Under the pieces are notes generated by a model. It made no database searches, was not told where the DNA came from, and saw only the letters and a list, made by a program, of their open reading frames with translations. A program made the position numbers and the translations under genes. From contig JAKPUV010000315.1 of the NCBI GenBank assembly GCA_029554925.1, forward strand, positions 1 through 13,580: DNA of 13,580 nt. Direction: 5' to 3'. Of this stretch, positions 1 through 7,262 are shown piece after piece. This DNA comes from Candidatus Hydrogenedentota bacterium (GTDB taxonomy: Bacteria > Hydrogenedentota > Hydrogenedentia > Hydrogenedentales > CAITNO01). Every line of letters starts with the position of its first letter. The first letter of the stretch is position 1.

Positions 1-41
1 CCCGGAGAAGCTCCCGCCAATTCGGACCCAATGTGATACCC

Positions 42-124
42 TTCTGCTTGGACATGATGTTTCCTTCTGGGGCCTGCGGCCCCGGTTCAATTACCCAGAA
101 ACATCATGTCCCTTTTTTGCAGAA
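42..124 (+). repeat. Nested palindrome, possible plus-strand terminator or REP/MITE-like element
   Basis: There are three nested arm pairs. TTCTGC (42-47) pairs with GCAGAA (119-124). GACATGATGTTTC (51-63) pairs perfectly with GAAACATCATGTC (98-110). GGGGCC (69-74) pairs with GGCCCC (78-83) around a TGC loop. The 13-bp arms are followed by CCTTTTTT (111-118), which would suit a rho-independent terminator read on the plus strand. The composition is AT-richer than the surrounding genes. It could equally be a dispersed palindromic repeat, and a genome-wide copy count would decide. Confidence 0.5.
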
Positions 125-202
125 CTTTGGAAGCATAACCCGGAAGGACCACGGCGGGCACGAGATGGCTTCGTCCGCTCCCTGTCCTTCCCTTCATCTT
201 GC

Positions 203-232
203 TTCTTCGGTGTTTATCGGTGTTCATCGGTG
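203..232 (+). repeat. Three tandem copies of a 10-bp TTCATCGGTG unit
   Basis: Units at 203-212 (TTCTTCGGTG), 213-222 (TTTATCGGTG) and 223-232 (TTCATCGGTG) follow each other without a gap, and GTTGCTTTT comes next. From general knowledge, short intergenic repeats of this ATCGGTG type are common in genomes of planctomycete-like and related environmental lineages. Their function is not known to me. Confidence 0.6.
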
Positions 233-330
233 GTTGCTTTTGTGCGGCAGTCTCTCCGCTTGTGACCGGGGCGAAGTCATGGCTTGGCGGGACGCTCGTT
301 TCCCCTGGGTGGCTTCGGAGGGGGAATTCC

Positions 331-347
331 CGATGAACACCGATGAA
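331..347 (-). repeat. Inverted partial copy of the TTCATCGGTG repeat
   Basis: Read on the minus strand this is TTCATCGGTG followed by TTCATCG, so about 1.7 units of the same 10-bp repeat seen at 203-232 but in the opposite orientation. It lies about 50 bases past the stop of the heparinase-like gene. The facing copies could in principle pair in one transcript. Confidence 0.55.
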
Positions 348-399
348 GAGCCTGGGGTCCGACGATCCCGCCAGCGCCCCGCTTCACGCAGACCGCCCG

Positions 400-2466
400 T
401 CATTCCTTCGCCGGCGGCGGTTCGGGGCAGGGGAGGGGGATGTTTTCGTCGCCAATCTTGAGGGTGGTCGTTTCGCTGACCGTCAGACGGCTGTCACCGG
501 TCTCGATGATGGTGGCTTTTCCACCGGTCTTGGCTTTGGCGGGCGCGGGGGAGGTGCCGTCGTCGAGCACCTGGTAGACGGCGGCGAAGCAGGCGTTTCT
601 GCCTTTGACCCGCTGGAGGATCATGGGCCAGAGGGTGTGCATGCCCTCGCCGTGGCCCTCCGCCAGATAGACCTCCGGATCGCCGAACAGGCGGACATGG
701 ATGCCCCGCTCTCCTTCCGTGGCGATCATGAACTCCCGTGTGCCGTCCGTGCAGCGGCGGGGTCGCTGGAGGTGCTGGTAGCCGTCCTGGTCGCCCAGGG
801 GTGCGGGTTCCGTGGCGGGCTCGTCTTTCAGCGTTCCCACGAAATGCAGCGGAAGGTCGAAAACGGCCTCCTCCGCCGAGGAGCAGCGGAACACGTCCAC
901 CACCGTGTCCCCCCGCAGGAGCAGGGTCCGGTCCAGCGTCACGCCCTTGTAGGCTGTGTCGCAGACGGCGCGGCAGAGCGCGTAGCCGTCCCCTGAAGCG
1001 AAGGCCTTCAGCGTGCCGTGGGTCTTCTTCTGGGTTTCGCCGTTGACGATGACCGTGTTGTGGGCCACGGTCTGGCAGAACCACTGCTTGTGCATGGGAT
1101 TGCCGTAGGGGAGCCGTCCGGGGTCCGCGAAGCGGAGGTCCCCGTGGGCATAAAGCACCATGTTCAGCTTGGCGGGCTGGACATGGCCCGACCGCCCGGG
1201 GCCGTAGTCCAGGTACAGGGCCGTTTCATTCACCGTGTCCCGCATCACCGCCAGCCCCTCGCCCTCGCCCGCGGAGGACACGGCGGGCTCCTTCGTCTCC
1301 GGGGCAGGCGGCAGGGTGTCCCTTCCCCAGAGAAAGGTCCAGACGCCCCCGCGCTCGCCCATCAGGGGAAGATAGGCGGGGTCGCCGTAGCGCGCGAAGC
1401 CGATCTCGTAATACTGCCGCTGCGAGAGGATGGACATGCGGTCGCTGTCGTGGAAGGGGACGAAGGTCAGGTCGGGCAGCACCTGCCGGAGCGGCGCGTC
1501 GAACATCCCCTTGACGACGGGGATGGCGTAGAGGTCCATGCCCGCGCGGGCGGCGGCCTCCAGCAGGTAGACATGGGCGGACAGGGCGTAGAAATGGTAG
1601 GACGGGCACTCCTCATACCACATGCCGCCGGGGAACAGGGACTTGTTCATCTGGTACAGGAAGCCGTTGCGTCCGTTCACGGCCCAGTCCACCAGCTCGG
1701 TATCGCCCAGCAGCAGCCCCGCGCAGCCCACCGCCGCGTTGTGCCACGACTGCCAGTTGGAGATGGCGCGCGGGTTCGCCTGGATGGTCTTCACCATAGG
1801 CAGGATCAGGCCGTCCCGGATGGCCGCGTGGTCCTCCGGGGAGAGGCACGGCGCGTTGTATGCCAGGTCGTAGCCCATCACCATCTGGCACAGCAGCACC
1901 GACTCGTCCAGCGTCTGGGACAGCAGCCTCCCGCCCTTGTCCGGGGCGTTGTTCACGTCGTGCAGGGGCAGCGTCTCGTAGAACGATGCGTACTCCAGCA
2001 GGATCGCGCGCAGGCGCTCCGCGAACTCGGGCCGAGGGTCCAGCGTGTGCGCGAGCCCCAGCGTCTCCACGCCGCGCAGCCAGTGCCCGTGCCGGTGCGT
2101 CACATATACCTGGTCATACGGCGGGCCGGAATACACCTCCCCGCAGGTCTGGCAGACGTGGCGCGTCGGCGACTCCGCCTTCAGGGGGCCGCCGTCCTTC
2201 TTGCACGAGTACCAGTGCGTCCACTGGCCGCCCTCGCGGGGGATGTCCAGCGGCTCCGCCGCCAAAGCCGCGGCCTCGTTCAGCAACCCACGCTTCAATT
2301 CCGCCGCCCAAGGCTGCGTCTCCGCGCGCGCCCGCAGGGCCGGCAACTCGTCCGCCGTGACGTACACCCGCGGGTGCGGGCCTTCCGGCACCCGTATTTC
2401 GAGCGATGGCGGCACGTCCCCGGCCGCGGCGGCCAGCGCCGCGCACAAGACAATCAATGGACCCAT
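400..2466 (-). CDS. Secreted heparinase II/III-like polysaccharide lyase
   Basis: A 688-residue secreted enzyme, probably a lyase that cuts uronic-acid-containing polysaccharide by beta-elimination. Residues 1-16 form a signal peptide. The middle (about 120-380) looks like the all-helical toroid of alginate/heparinase lyases, with NWQSWHN (237-243) and EECPSYHFY (285-293). His242, Tyr290 and His291 are the candidate catalytic residues by family analogy. The C-terminal part carries heparinase II/III beta-domain hallmarks: GH followed by KLNMVLYAHG (427-442) and AHNTVIVNGETQ (468-479). Cys88, His103, Cys105 and Cys108 form a zinc-ribbon-like insert before the toroid. The ATG has an AGGAG ribosome site 8 nt upstream. 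It is the last gene of a minus-strand set behind the TauE/SafE gene (48 nt gap). Substrate cannot be read from sequence; alginate, glycosaminoglycan or another acidic glycan are all possible. Confidence 0.85.
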   Translation of the reverse strand: MGPLIVLCAALAAAAGDVPPSLEIRVPEGPHPRVYVTADELPALRARAETQPWAAELKRGLLNEAAALAAEPLDIPREGGQWTHWYSCKKDGGPLKAESPTRHVCQTCGEVYSGPPYDQVYVTHRHGHWLRGVETLGLAHTLDPRPEFAERLRAILLEYASFYETLPLHDVNNAPDKGGRLLSQTLDESVLLCQMVMGYDLAYNAPCLSPEDHAAIRDGLILPMVKTIQANPRAISNWQSWHNAAVGCAGLLLGDTELVDWAVNGRNGFLYQMNKSLFPGGMWYEECPSYHFYALSAHVYLLEAAARAGMDLYAIPVVKGMFDAPLRQVLPDLTFVPFHDSDRMSILSQRQYYEIGFARYGDPAYLPLMGERGGVWTFLWGRDTLPPAPETKEPAVSSAGEGEGLAVMRDTVNETALYLDYGPGRSGHVQPAKLNMVLYAHGDLRFADPGRLPYGNPMHKQWFCQTVAHNTVIVNGETQKKTHGTLKAFASGDGYALCRAVCDTAYKGVTLDRTLLLRGDTVVDVFRCSSAEEAVFDLPLHFVGTLKDEPATEPAPLGDQDGYQHLQRPRRCTDGTREFMIATEGERGIHVRLFGDPEVYLAEGHGEGMHTLWPMILQRVKGRNACFAAVYQVLDDGTSPAPAKAKTGGKATIIETGDSRLTVSETTTLKIGDENIPLPCPEPPPAKE

Positions 2467-2514
2467 CTTTGCGACTCCTATTGGTCCTTCCGTCCGGGAA
2501 AGAGAAGGGGACGG

Positions 2515-3297
2515 TCACTCCATGAACAGCGCCCGCGCCAGCAGGCCCGCGCCCAGCAAAAAGACCAGCCCCAGCAGCAGCCGGTGAAAACGTTCGCGGT
2601 TGATCCGGGGGTCGAGCAGGGTTCCCGCGGCGAGCCCCAGCAGCATGCCCGGCACCCCGTAGAGGCAGTAGACCAGCACCCCCGCGTTGACCACCCCGTT
2701 CCCGCTGTACATCGCCAGAATCAGCAGTCCGTCCACCAGGAAGCACGCCTGCAGCACGGCGCGGAAGGTTTCCTTGGGCCAGCGCCGGTGGGCCCCGTAC
2801 ATCACAAGGGGTGGGCCGTCCGTGGCGTAGGCGCCGCCCAGCAGCCCCGCGCAGAACCCCACCGCCGCGCCGGTGATCCGGTCGCGCCACGGATTTTTCC
2901 CGTCCCGCGGGGCGTCTTCCCCCGGTTCCGCCTCCGGGCCGCCGCCGCGCAGGGCCGCGCGGACACCGTGCAGGGCGTAGGCGATGAGCAGCACCCCGAG
3001 CAGGCCGACCACCGGCGCGGCCGGCAGCGCAGTGAGCGCCCACGCGCCGACGGGGATGCCGACGACGGTGCCGCAGAGGAGCCGGCCCGCCTCGCGCCAG
3101 CGCAGGCCGCGCCGGTTCTGGAAGAGCACCACCACGATGACGGTCGCGCCGACGATGGACATGACGCCCGCCGCCGCCTGCACGCCGAGGAACTGGGTGA
3201 GGATGGGCATGGCCACCAGCGCGGAGCCGAAACCCGCGATGGTCTGCACAAAGGCTCCGAGGGCGAAGGCCGCCGCGACTGCCAGAAAGGTCATCAT
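2515..3297 (-). CDS. TauE/SafE family membrane permease
   Basis: A 260-residue integral inner-membrane protein of the TauE/SafE (DUF81) family, whose members are thought to move sulfite, sulfonates or other small organic anions. The N-terminal half has the typical signature GFGSALVAMPILTQFLG (residues 22-38), and the protein shows about eight hydrophobic segments in two half-repeats with a short charged stretch in the middle. Length is usual for the family. It starts at either of two adjacent ATGs (3297 or 3294), only 6 nt after the stop of the PLP-lyase gene. A G-rich tract at the end of that gene serves as the ribosome site, so translation is probably coupled. The context suggests export or import of an acidic product made by the preceding enzyme or released from sulfated glycans. 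The substrate is an inference. Confidence 0.85.
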   Translation of the reverse strand: MMTFLAVAAAFALGAFVQTIAGFGSALVAMPILTQFLGVQAAAGVMSIVGATVIVVVLFQNRRGLRWREAGRLLCGTVVGIPVGAWALTALPAAPVVGLLGVLLIAYALHGVRAALRGGGPEAEPGEDAPRDGKNPWRDRITGAAVGFCAGLLGGAYATDGPPLVMYGAHRRWPKETFRAVLQACFLVDGLLILAMYSGNGVVNAGVLVYCLYGVPGMLLGLAAGTLLDPRINRERFHRLLLGLVFLLGAGLLARALFME

Positions 3298-3303
3298 TGG
3301 CGG

Positions 3304-4788
3304 TCAGTCCCCCCGCCGCGCCGCGAAGAGGCGCGCAATCCGCGCGCGGGTCCGCATCAGCCACAGCACCGCCGGGGGCACGGCCACGGGGTCCTGCTCC
3401 TCCTCCCCGGCCTCCTCCGGGCCGGGCTCGCCGACCGTGTGCATTTTGGTGAAAATGGCGACCAGGTTCTTTCGGACCACCCGCCGCAGCGGCATGTTCG
3501 CGATGAGGCCGTACATGGGCGCGCTTCCCTCGAACGCGGCGTCCGGGTGTGCGCGGACATGCCCGACAGCCTCCCGCAGGTCCGCCAGCAGCGGGTCAAT
3601 CACCGCCGCGTGCCCCGCGTTCAGGATCACCTGGAGGCTTTCCGGCTTCTGGAGGCGGTTGATGTGCCAGCCCCTGGCCTCCAGCAGGTCGGCCACGGCG
3701 TACATCCGCACTGCGGGGTCCGTCGCGCCCACGGCGACCACGCCGATGACCGGGTTCCCCAGCACGCACAGCCCCGGCACCGCCCGCACCCCCTCGATGA
3801 GACGCCCTGCGGCCTCCAGGATGGTCCTTGCGTTCTCCACGTAGCCCTCCCGGCCCAGGGCATGCAGCGCCGCCCAGGCCGCCGCAATCGGGCCCCCGGG
3901 CCGCGTGCCCGCGAGGGTTGCCCCGCCGTAGGCCCCGCCGCACCAGTCCACATCCGCGAAGACCTGGTCCGCAAACACCGCCGGACTGCGGTACAGCAGG
4001 AGCGAGGCGCCCTTCGCGGCGTAGCCGTACTTGTGGATGTCCGCGGAGAGCGAGGTCACCCCCGGCACGCGGAAATCAAAGGGCGGGGTTTCCCTGCCCA
4101 GATCCCCGAGCCATGGGAGGAAGAACCCGCCGAGGCACGCGTCCACGTGCAGCGGCAGTCCGCGCCGCGCCGCCAGATCCCCCAGCTCCGCGATGGGGTC
4201 GAGCACGCCGTAGGGATAGCAGGGTGCCGAGCCCACCAGGAGGATCGTGCGCGCCGTGATCCGCCGCTCCATCTCCCGGACATCGGCGGCGTAGTCCTGG
4301 CCGCAGGGCGTCTTGACGATGCGCACGCCGAAACACTCGCCCGCCTTGATGAAGGCCGTGTGGACCGATTCGGGGACCACGATCTCCGGGCGGCGTATCC
4401 ACGGGCGCGTCCGCCGGGCGTGGTTCCGGTGGGCCAGCACGGCCAGCAGCAGGCTCTCCGTGCCGCCGGAGGTCATGCAGCCCGCCATGCCGTCGCCGCC
4501 GTGGAACAGGGCGGCGCACATGCGCACCACCTCCCGCTCCAGCTGCTGGAGGCTCTTGAAGGCCATGGGGTTCAGGCCGTTCTCGGAGAAGTAGAGGCCG
4601 TGCGCCTCCTTCAGAAACTCCGTGTGGGCGTCGCTGTGCTTGTAGACCAGCCCGAAGACCTTGTGCTCCCGCCAGCGCACGTCCCCGGCCTGGAGCGCCC
4701 TCAGACGGTCCAGCAGCGTCTGCCGGTCCACCCCCCGCCGGGGAATCTCCACCCCGAGGCGCTCTTGCCCGTTTTCCGTGTCCGTCAT
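3304..4788 (-). CDS. PLP-dependent lyase/decarboxylase, sphingosine-1-phosphate-lyase-like
   Basis: A 494-residue cytoplasmic or membrane-associated PLP enzyme of fold type I, group II decarboxylase superfamily, closest in motifs to sphingosine-1-phosphate lyase. Visible motifs are TSGGTES (106-112, phosphate binding), His143 in VHTAFIKA (ring stacking), HVDACLGGF (214-222, Asp216 to the pyridine nitrogen), SADIHKYGYAAKG (248-260, Lys253 Schiff base) and GTRPGGPIAAAWAAL (294-308). The HKYGYAAKG and GTRPGG strings are much more like S1P lyase than glutamate or tyrosine decarboxylase. Known S1P lyases cleave a phosphorylated long-chain amino alcohol to phosphoethanolamine and an aldehyde. The start at 4788 was chosen because GGGAGG lies 8 nt upstream; an open frame reaching to 4872 lacks this. 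The C-terminus has an acidic stretch followed by a basic tail. It leads an operon with TauE/SafE. A bacterial decarboxylase with another substrate remains possible. Confidence 0.85.
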   Translation of the reverse strand: MTDTENGQERLGVEIPRRGVDRQTLLDRLRALQAGDVRWREHKVFGLVYKHSDAHTEFLKEAHGLYFSENGLNPMAFKSLQQLEREVVRMCAALFHGGDGMAGCMTSGGTESLLLAVLAHRNHARRTRPWIRRPEIVVPESVHTAFIKAGECFGVRIVKTPCGQDYAADVREMERRITARTILLVGSAPCYPYGVLDPIAELGDLAARRGLPLHVDACLGGFFLPWLGDLGRETPPFDFRVPGVTSLSADIHKYGYAAKGASLLLYRSPAVFADQVFADVDWCGGAYGGATLAGTRPGGPIAAAWAALHALGREGYVENARTILEAAGRLIEGVRAVPGLCVLGNPVIGVVAVGATDPAVRMYAVADLLEARGWHINRLQKPESLQVILNAGHAAVIDPLLADLREAVGHVRAHPDAAFEGSAPMYGLIANMPLRRVVRKNLVAIFTKMHTVGEPGPEEAGEEEQDPVAVPPAVLWLMRTRARIARLFAARRGD

Positions 4789-4849
4789 GGCGCGTCCCTC
4801 CCGGTGTTTCCGCGCGCCGCCTGCCCGGCGCGCCGAACCCGTCCCCCGT

Positions 4850-4879
4850 GTTGTCGCCCATCCGGGGGACACAAGTCAA
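4850..4879 (-). promoter_or_regulatory. Possible promoter of the PLP-lyase operon
   Basis: On the minus strand TTGACT (4874-4879) is a good -35 match. A weak -10 (GACAAC, 4850-4855) follows after 18 nt. Two hairpins lie in the stretch down to the start codon: GTCCCCC/GGGGGAC (4841-4847 with 4864-4870) and an 8-bp GC stem (4812-4819 with 4826-4833), the second about 10 nt upstream of the ribosome site. The -10 is poor, so this is tentative. Confidence 0.25.
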
Positions 4880-4900
4880 GTCGGCCCCCCCGCGGGGGCG

Positions 4901-4941
4901 CCGAAAACGAACCCGCCGCCCCGGAAGGCCGGGGCGGCGGG
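4901..4941 (-). terminator. Rho-independent terminator after the discoidin-like gene
   Basis: A perfect 13-bp stem, CCCGCCGCCCCGG (4912-4924) with CCGGGGCGGCGGG (4929-4941), has a 4-nt loop. On the minus strand it is followed by TTCGTTTTCGG. It starts 21 nt after the stop codon at 4963. It should separate the small secreted protein from the PLP-lyase operon that follows on the same strand. Confidence 0.8.
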
Positions 4942-4962
4942 GAAAACCGAAAGGGGAGGGGA

Positions 4963-5640
4963 TCACTTCACGGGACGGCCCCACACCTCGACCTCGACGT
5001 AGTGGTTGTTCTCGTCGGCGGTGCTGCCGTTGCTGTAGAAGCGGACGTAGCGGGCCTTGGCGCCCTTGGTGTCCAGCAGGCGGCCCTTGTTGTTCTCGAT
5101 GTACTCCTTGTCCTGGCCCACGCCGAGGCCGGAGGAGTTGTCAATGTCGTTGTTGTACAGGGTGGTGACGCCCGTCTTGAACTCGGGGTCGTCGGAGGCC
5201 TGGACGATGATGTCGAAGTACACGCGTTTGCCCTCGTGGAAGTGCCAGAAGAGGACCGCGTAGATCTCGTGGGCCGCTTCCAGGTCCACCTGCACCCACT
5301 GCGTGCCCGGCCCCAGCTCGACCAGGCTGTTCTTGGCGTAGTTCTTGTCGCCGTCGGTGATCATCTTCAGCTCGCCGAGGGCCGGGTTCTTCTCGCTGCT
5401 GGTGACCGGCTTGCCCTTGGAGACGAGGACGGTGCCCTTGGGGGCCATGAACGCCGGGCGGTCCTTGAAGTCCTCCTTTTCCAGGTTCTCGCTCCAGTAG
5501 TCAATCGGCGTGCCGCCGAAGAAGGGCTCGGGCAGCTCGAATTTCAGCTCCTCCTGGTCCTGGGCGTAGCCCGGGGCGGCGAAGGCCGCGACCAGCAGCG
5601 TCATCATGGCCAGCGTCAGGGTCCAGCAAAAGGTCTTCAT
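4963..5640 (-). CDS. Small secreted discoidin (F5/8 type C)-like protein
   Basis: A 225-residue exported protein. Residues 1-26 are a classical signal peptide ending GYA before QDQEE. The rest looks like a single discoidin-like beta-sandwich (about 53-223): SKGKPVTSSEKNPALGELKMITDG near the start, a central QWVQVDLEAAHEIYAVLFWH strand pair, then FDIIVQASDDPEF and ARYVRFYSNGST, ending in a VEVEVWGR strand. Such folds bind sugars or other ligands, and no catalytic domain is attached. The ATG has AAGGAG 6 nt upstream, a recognisable promoter at 5727-5756 and a strong terminator, so it is likely a single-gene unit. Codon use is clean and highly biased, suggesting good expression. It may act as a free lectin, a surface protein or a partner of the neighbouring secreted glycan-degrading enzymes. 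The fold call is motif-based, and the ligand is unknown. Confidence 0.75.
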   Translation of the reverse strand: MKTFCWTLTLAMMTLLVAAFAAPGYAQDQEELKFELPEPFFGGTPIDYWSENLEKEDFKDRPAFMAPKGTVLVSKGKPVTSSEKNPALGELKMITDGDKNYAKNSLVELGPGTQWVQVDLEAAHEIYAVLFWHFHEGKRVYFDIIVQASDDPEFKTGVTTLYNNDIDNSSGLGVGQDKEYIENNKGRLLDTKGAKARYVRFYSNGSTADENNHYVEVEVWGRPVK

Positions 5641-5726
5641 GTCTCACTCCTTGTTCGGGGCCGGCCCGGTGCGGGACAGCCGGTTTCAGTTCTTGTGTGT
5701 GGGCCGCAGGACCGCGGCGGGCGGCT

Positions 5727-5756
5727 ATTCTACCAAAAACCCGCCCCCGGTCCCAA
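5727..5756 (-). promoter_or_regulatory. Sigma70-like promoter for the discoidin-like gene
   Basis: On the minus strand TTGGGA (5751-5756) and TAGAAT (5727-5732, one mismatch to TATAAT) are separated by 18 nt. This predicts a start of transcription near 5720 and a leader of roughly 80 nt before the ATG at 5640. Confidence 0.45.
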
Positions 5757-5843
5757 CCGGGCACTTCGGACAACAGGACGAGCGCGGTCCGCCGCCTATT
5801 CATTCAGACCACCGCGGGCGCGGGCCGGTTTCCTGTCCGCGAC

Positions 5844-5872
5844 TTGCCCCGGGGGGGCGAAAACGGCACAAT
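5844..5872 (+). promoter_or_regulatory. Possible promoter for the oxidoreductase operon
   Basis: TTGCCC (5844-5849) and CACAAT (5867-5872) are separated by 17 nt, each matching four of six consensus bases. It is placed about 50 nt before the ATG at 5929 and diverges from the promoter at 5727-5756. Confidence 0.35.
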
Positions 5873-5928
5873 AGGGCTTTCGGACACAACACGGGCGGCC
5901 CCGGTTTCGCCGCCCGAGGGAGACGGCC

Positions 5929-7203
5929 ATGCACCGAGAGACTGAGGGCGCCCTGTCGCGGCGCGGGTTCCTGAAACAGACGGCGGCCCTGTCCGCCTTC
6001 TCCATCGTGCCCCGGCACGTGCTGGGCGGCGCGGGATTCACCGCCCCCAGCGACGAGATCACCCGCGCCATCGTGGGCGTGGGCGGCATGGGCACCGGCC
6101 ATTTGGGCTACGCGGGGGCGCGCACGGTCGCCGTGTGCGACGTGGACCGGAAACACCTCCAGTCGGCGCTTGACTCCCTGGAGAAGGGCGTGAAGGGCTG
6201 CGCGGACTTCCGCGAGGTGCTCGCCATGCCGGAGGTGGACGTGGTCCACATCGCCACGCCGCCCCACTGGCACGGCCTCATCAGCATCCTAGCCGCCGAG
6301 GCGGGCAAGGACGTCTGGTGCGAGAAGCCCATGACCCGCACCATCGGCGAGGGCCGGCGCGTGGCGGAGGCCGTCCAGCGCAACGGCCGCATCTTCCGAC
6401 TCAACACCTGGTTCCGCTTCCGCGACAACTACTACGGCTACGGGTCCACCGTCGCCCCGATCAAACAGATCGTGGACAGCGGCGAGCTGGGCTGGCCCCT
6501 GCGGGTCGTCGTCGGCGCGGGCACGGGCTTCGATTTCAAGTTCTTCTGGAGCGGCCGCACCGACCTGACGCCCCAGCCGGTCCCCGAAGAGCTGGACTAC
6601 GACATGTGGCTCGGCCCCGCGCCCTTCAAGCCCTACCACCCCCACCGCACCCACGGCACCTTCCGGGGCTACTGGGACTACGACGGCGGCGGGCTGGGCG
6701 ACATGGGCCAGCACTACCTCGACCCGGTGCAGTACCTGCTGGGCAAGGATGACACCAGCCCGGTCGAGGTGGAGGTGGACGCGCCGCAGCAGCACCCGGA
6801 CGCCGTCAGCTCGTGGCGGAAGATCGTCCTGCGCTACGCCGACGGCTGCGAGATTGTCCTCGACGGCGAGGGCTTTTCGCAGGGCATGCCCTACATCGAG
6901 GGGCCGAACGGCAAACTCTTCAAGAACCTGCGCCTTGAGATCAAGGGACAGGAAAAGACCCTGCGCGGCCTGCCGGACAACGCCCCGCAGGAGGGAGACT
7001 TCTACGACTGCGTGCGCACGCGCCGCCCCTTCGCGCTCAACGAGGCCAACGGCCACCGCTCCTGCACCCTCATCAACCTCGGCACGACGGCCGTGCGCCT
7101 CGGGCGCAACCTGCGCTATGACCCCGTGAAGGAGGAGTTCGTGGACGACCCCGAGGCCAACCGCATGGTCTTTCAGCCCATGCGCGGACCGTGGAGGGTG
7201 TGA
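5929..7203 (+). CDS. Tat-exported Gfo/Idh/MocA-family oxidoreductase
   Basis: A 424-residue NAD(P)-dependent sugar or sugar-acid oxidoreductase. The N-terminus carries a twin-arginine signal, SRRGFLK (10-16), followed by a hydrophobic stretch, so it is probably exported folded with its cofactor. The Rossmann fold shows GVGGMG (50-55) and an acidic end of strand two (VAVCDVD, 67-73). The family EKP motif is at 132-134, with Lys133 as the usual catalytic lysine. GDMGQHYLDPVQY (257-269) gives Asp258 and His262 of the C-terminal substrate domain. GAGGGA lies 7 nt before the ATG in slightly degenerate form (GAGGGA at 5916-5921). It is the first gene of the plus-strand block, followed by a secreted HEAT protein (59 nt gap) and a GH127-like enzyme. 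A role in oxidising sugars released outside the cytoplasm fits, but the substrate is not readable. Confidence 0.9.
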   Translation: MHRETEGALSRRGFLKQTAALSAFSIVPRHVLGGAGFTAPSDEITRAIVGVGGMGTGHLGYAGARTVAVCDVDRKHLQSALDSLEKGVKGCADFREVLAMPEVDVVHIATPPHWHGLISILAAEAGKDVWCEKPMTRTIGEGRRVAEAVQRNGRIFRLNTWFRFRDNYYGYGSTVAPIKQIVDSGELGWPLRVVVGAGTGFDFKFFWSGRTDLTPQPVPEELDYDMWLGPAPFKPYHPHRTHGTFRGYWDYDGGGLGDMGQHYLDPVQYLLGKDDTSPVEVEVDAPQQHPDAVSSWRKIVLRYADGCEIVLDGEGFSQGMPYIEGPNGKLFKNLRLEIKGQEKTLRGLPDNAPQEGDFYDCVRTRRPFALNEANGHRSCTLINLGTTAVRLGRNLRYDPVKEEFVDDPEANRMVFQPMRGPWRV

Positions 7204-7262
7204 GCATGCCCCCGAAACACGGCACTGAAACGGCCCCGGTGAAAAGACAAGGAAACCCGTTC

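Larger units (their letters stand above)
1..399. other. Gene-free region with palindrome and short repeats
   Basis: No convincing gene lies here. The open frames that cross it have poor third-position GC compared with the neighbours and run through repeats. It contains a nested palindrome (42-124) followed by a T-tract, three tandem copies of a 10-bp unit at 203-232 and an inverted partial copy at 331-347. The first 36 bases in frame 1 end in TGA and could be the tail of a plus-strand gene whose terminator is the palindrome, but eleven codons are too few to judge. Confidence 0.6.

Noticed and set aside
2..268. Open frame from the left edge to a TGA at 266-268
   Set aside because: It reads through the palindrome and the tandem repeat, and its third codon positions lack the strong GC bias of the real genes, so it is probably chance.
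343..996. Plus-strand frame over the end of the heparinase-like gene
   Set aside because: Antisense to a well-supported gene, and without domain or ribosome site evidence.
2114..3364. Minus-strand frame overlapping the TauE/SafE gene in another phase
   Set aside because: No family features, and it conflicts with the permease and lyase genes on the same strand.
4789..4872. Upstream extension of the PLP-lyase gene
   Set aside because: No ribosome site in front, and it would cover the leader hairpins; GGGAGG supports 4788.
1018..5874. Plus-strand open frame of over 1600 codons
   Set aside because: It runs antisense through four well-supported genes, has no domain and arises from high third-position GC, which removes stops from one antisense frame.
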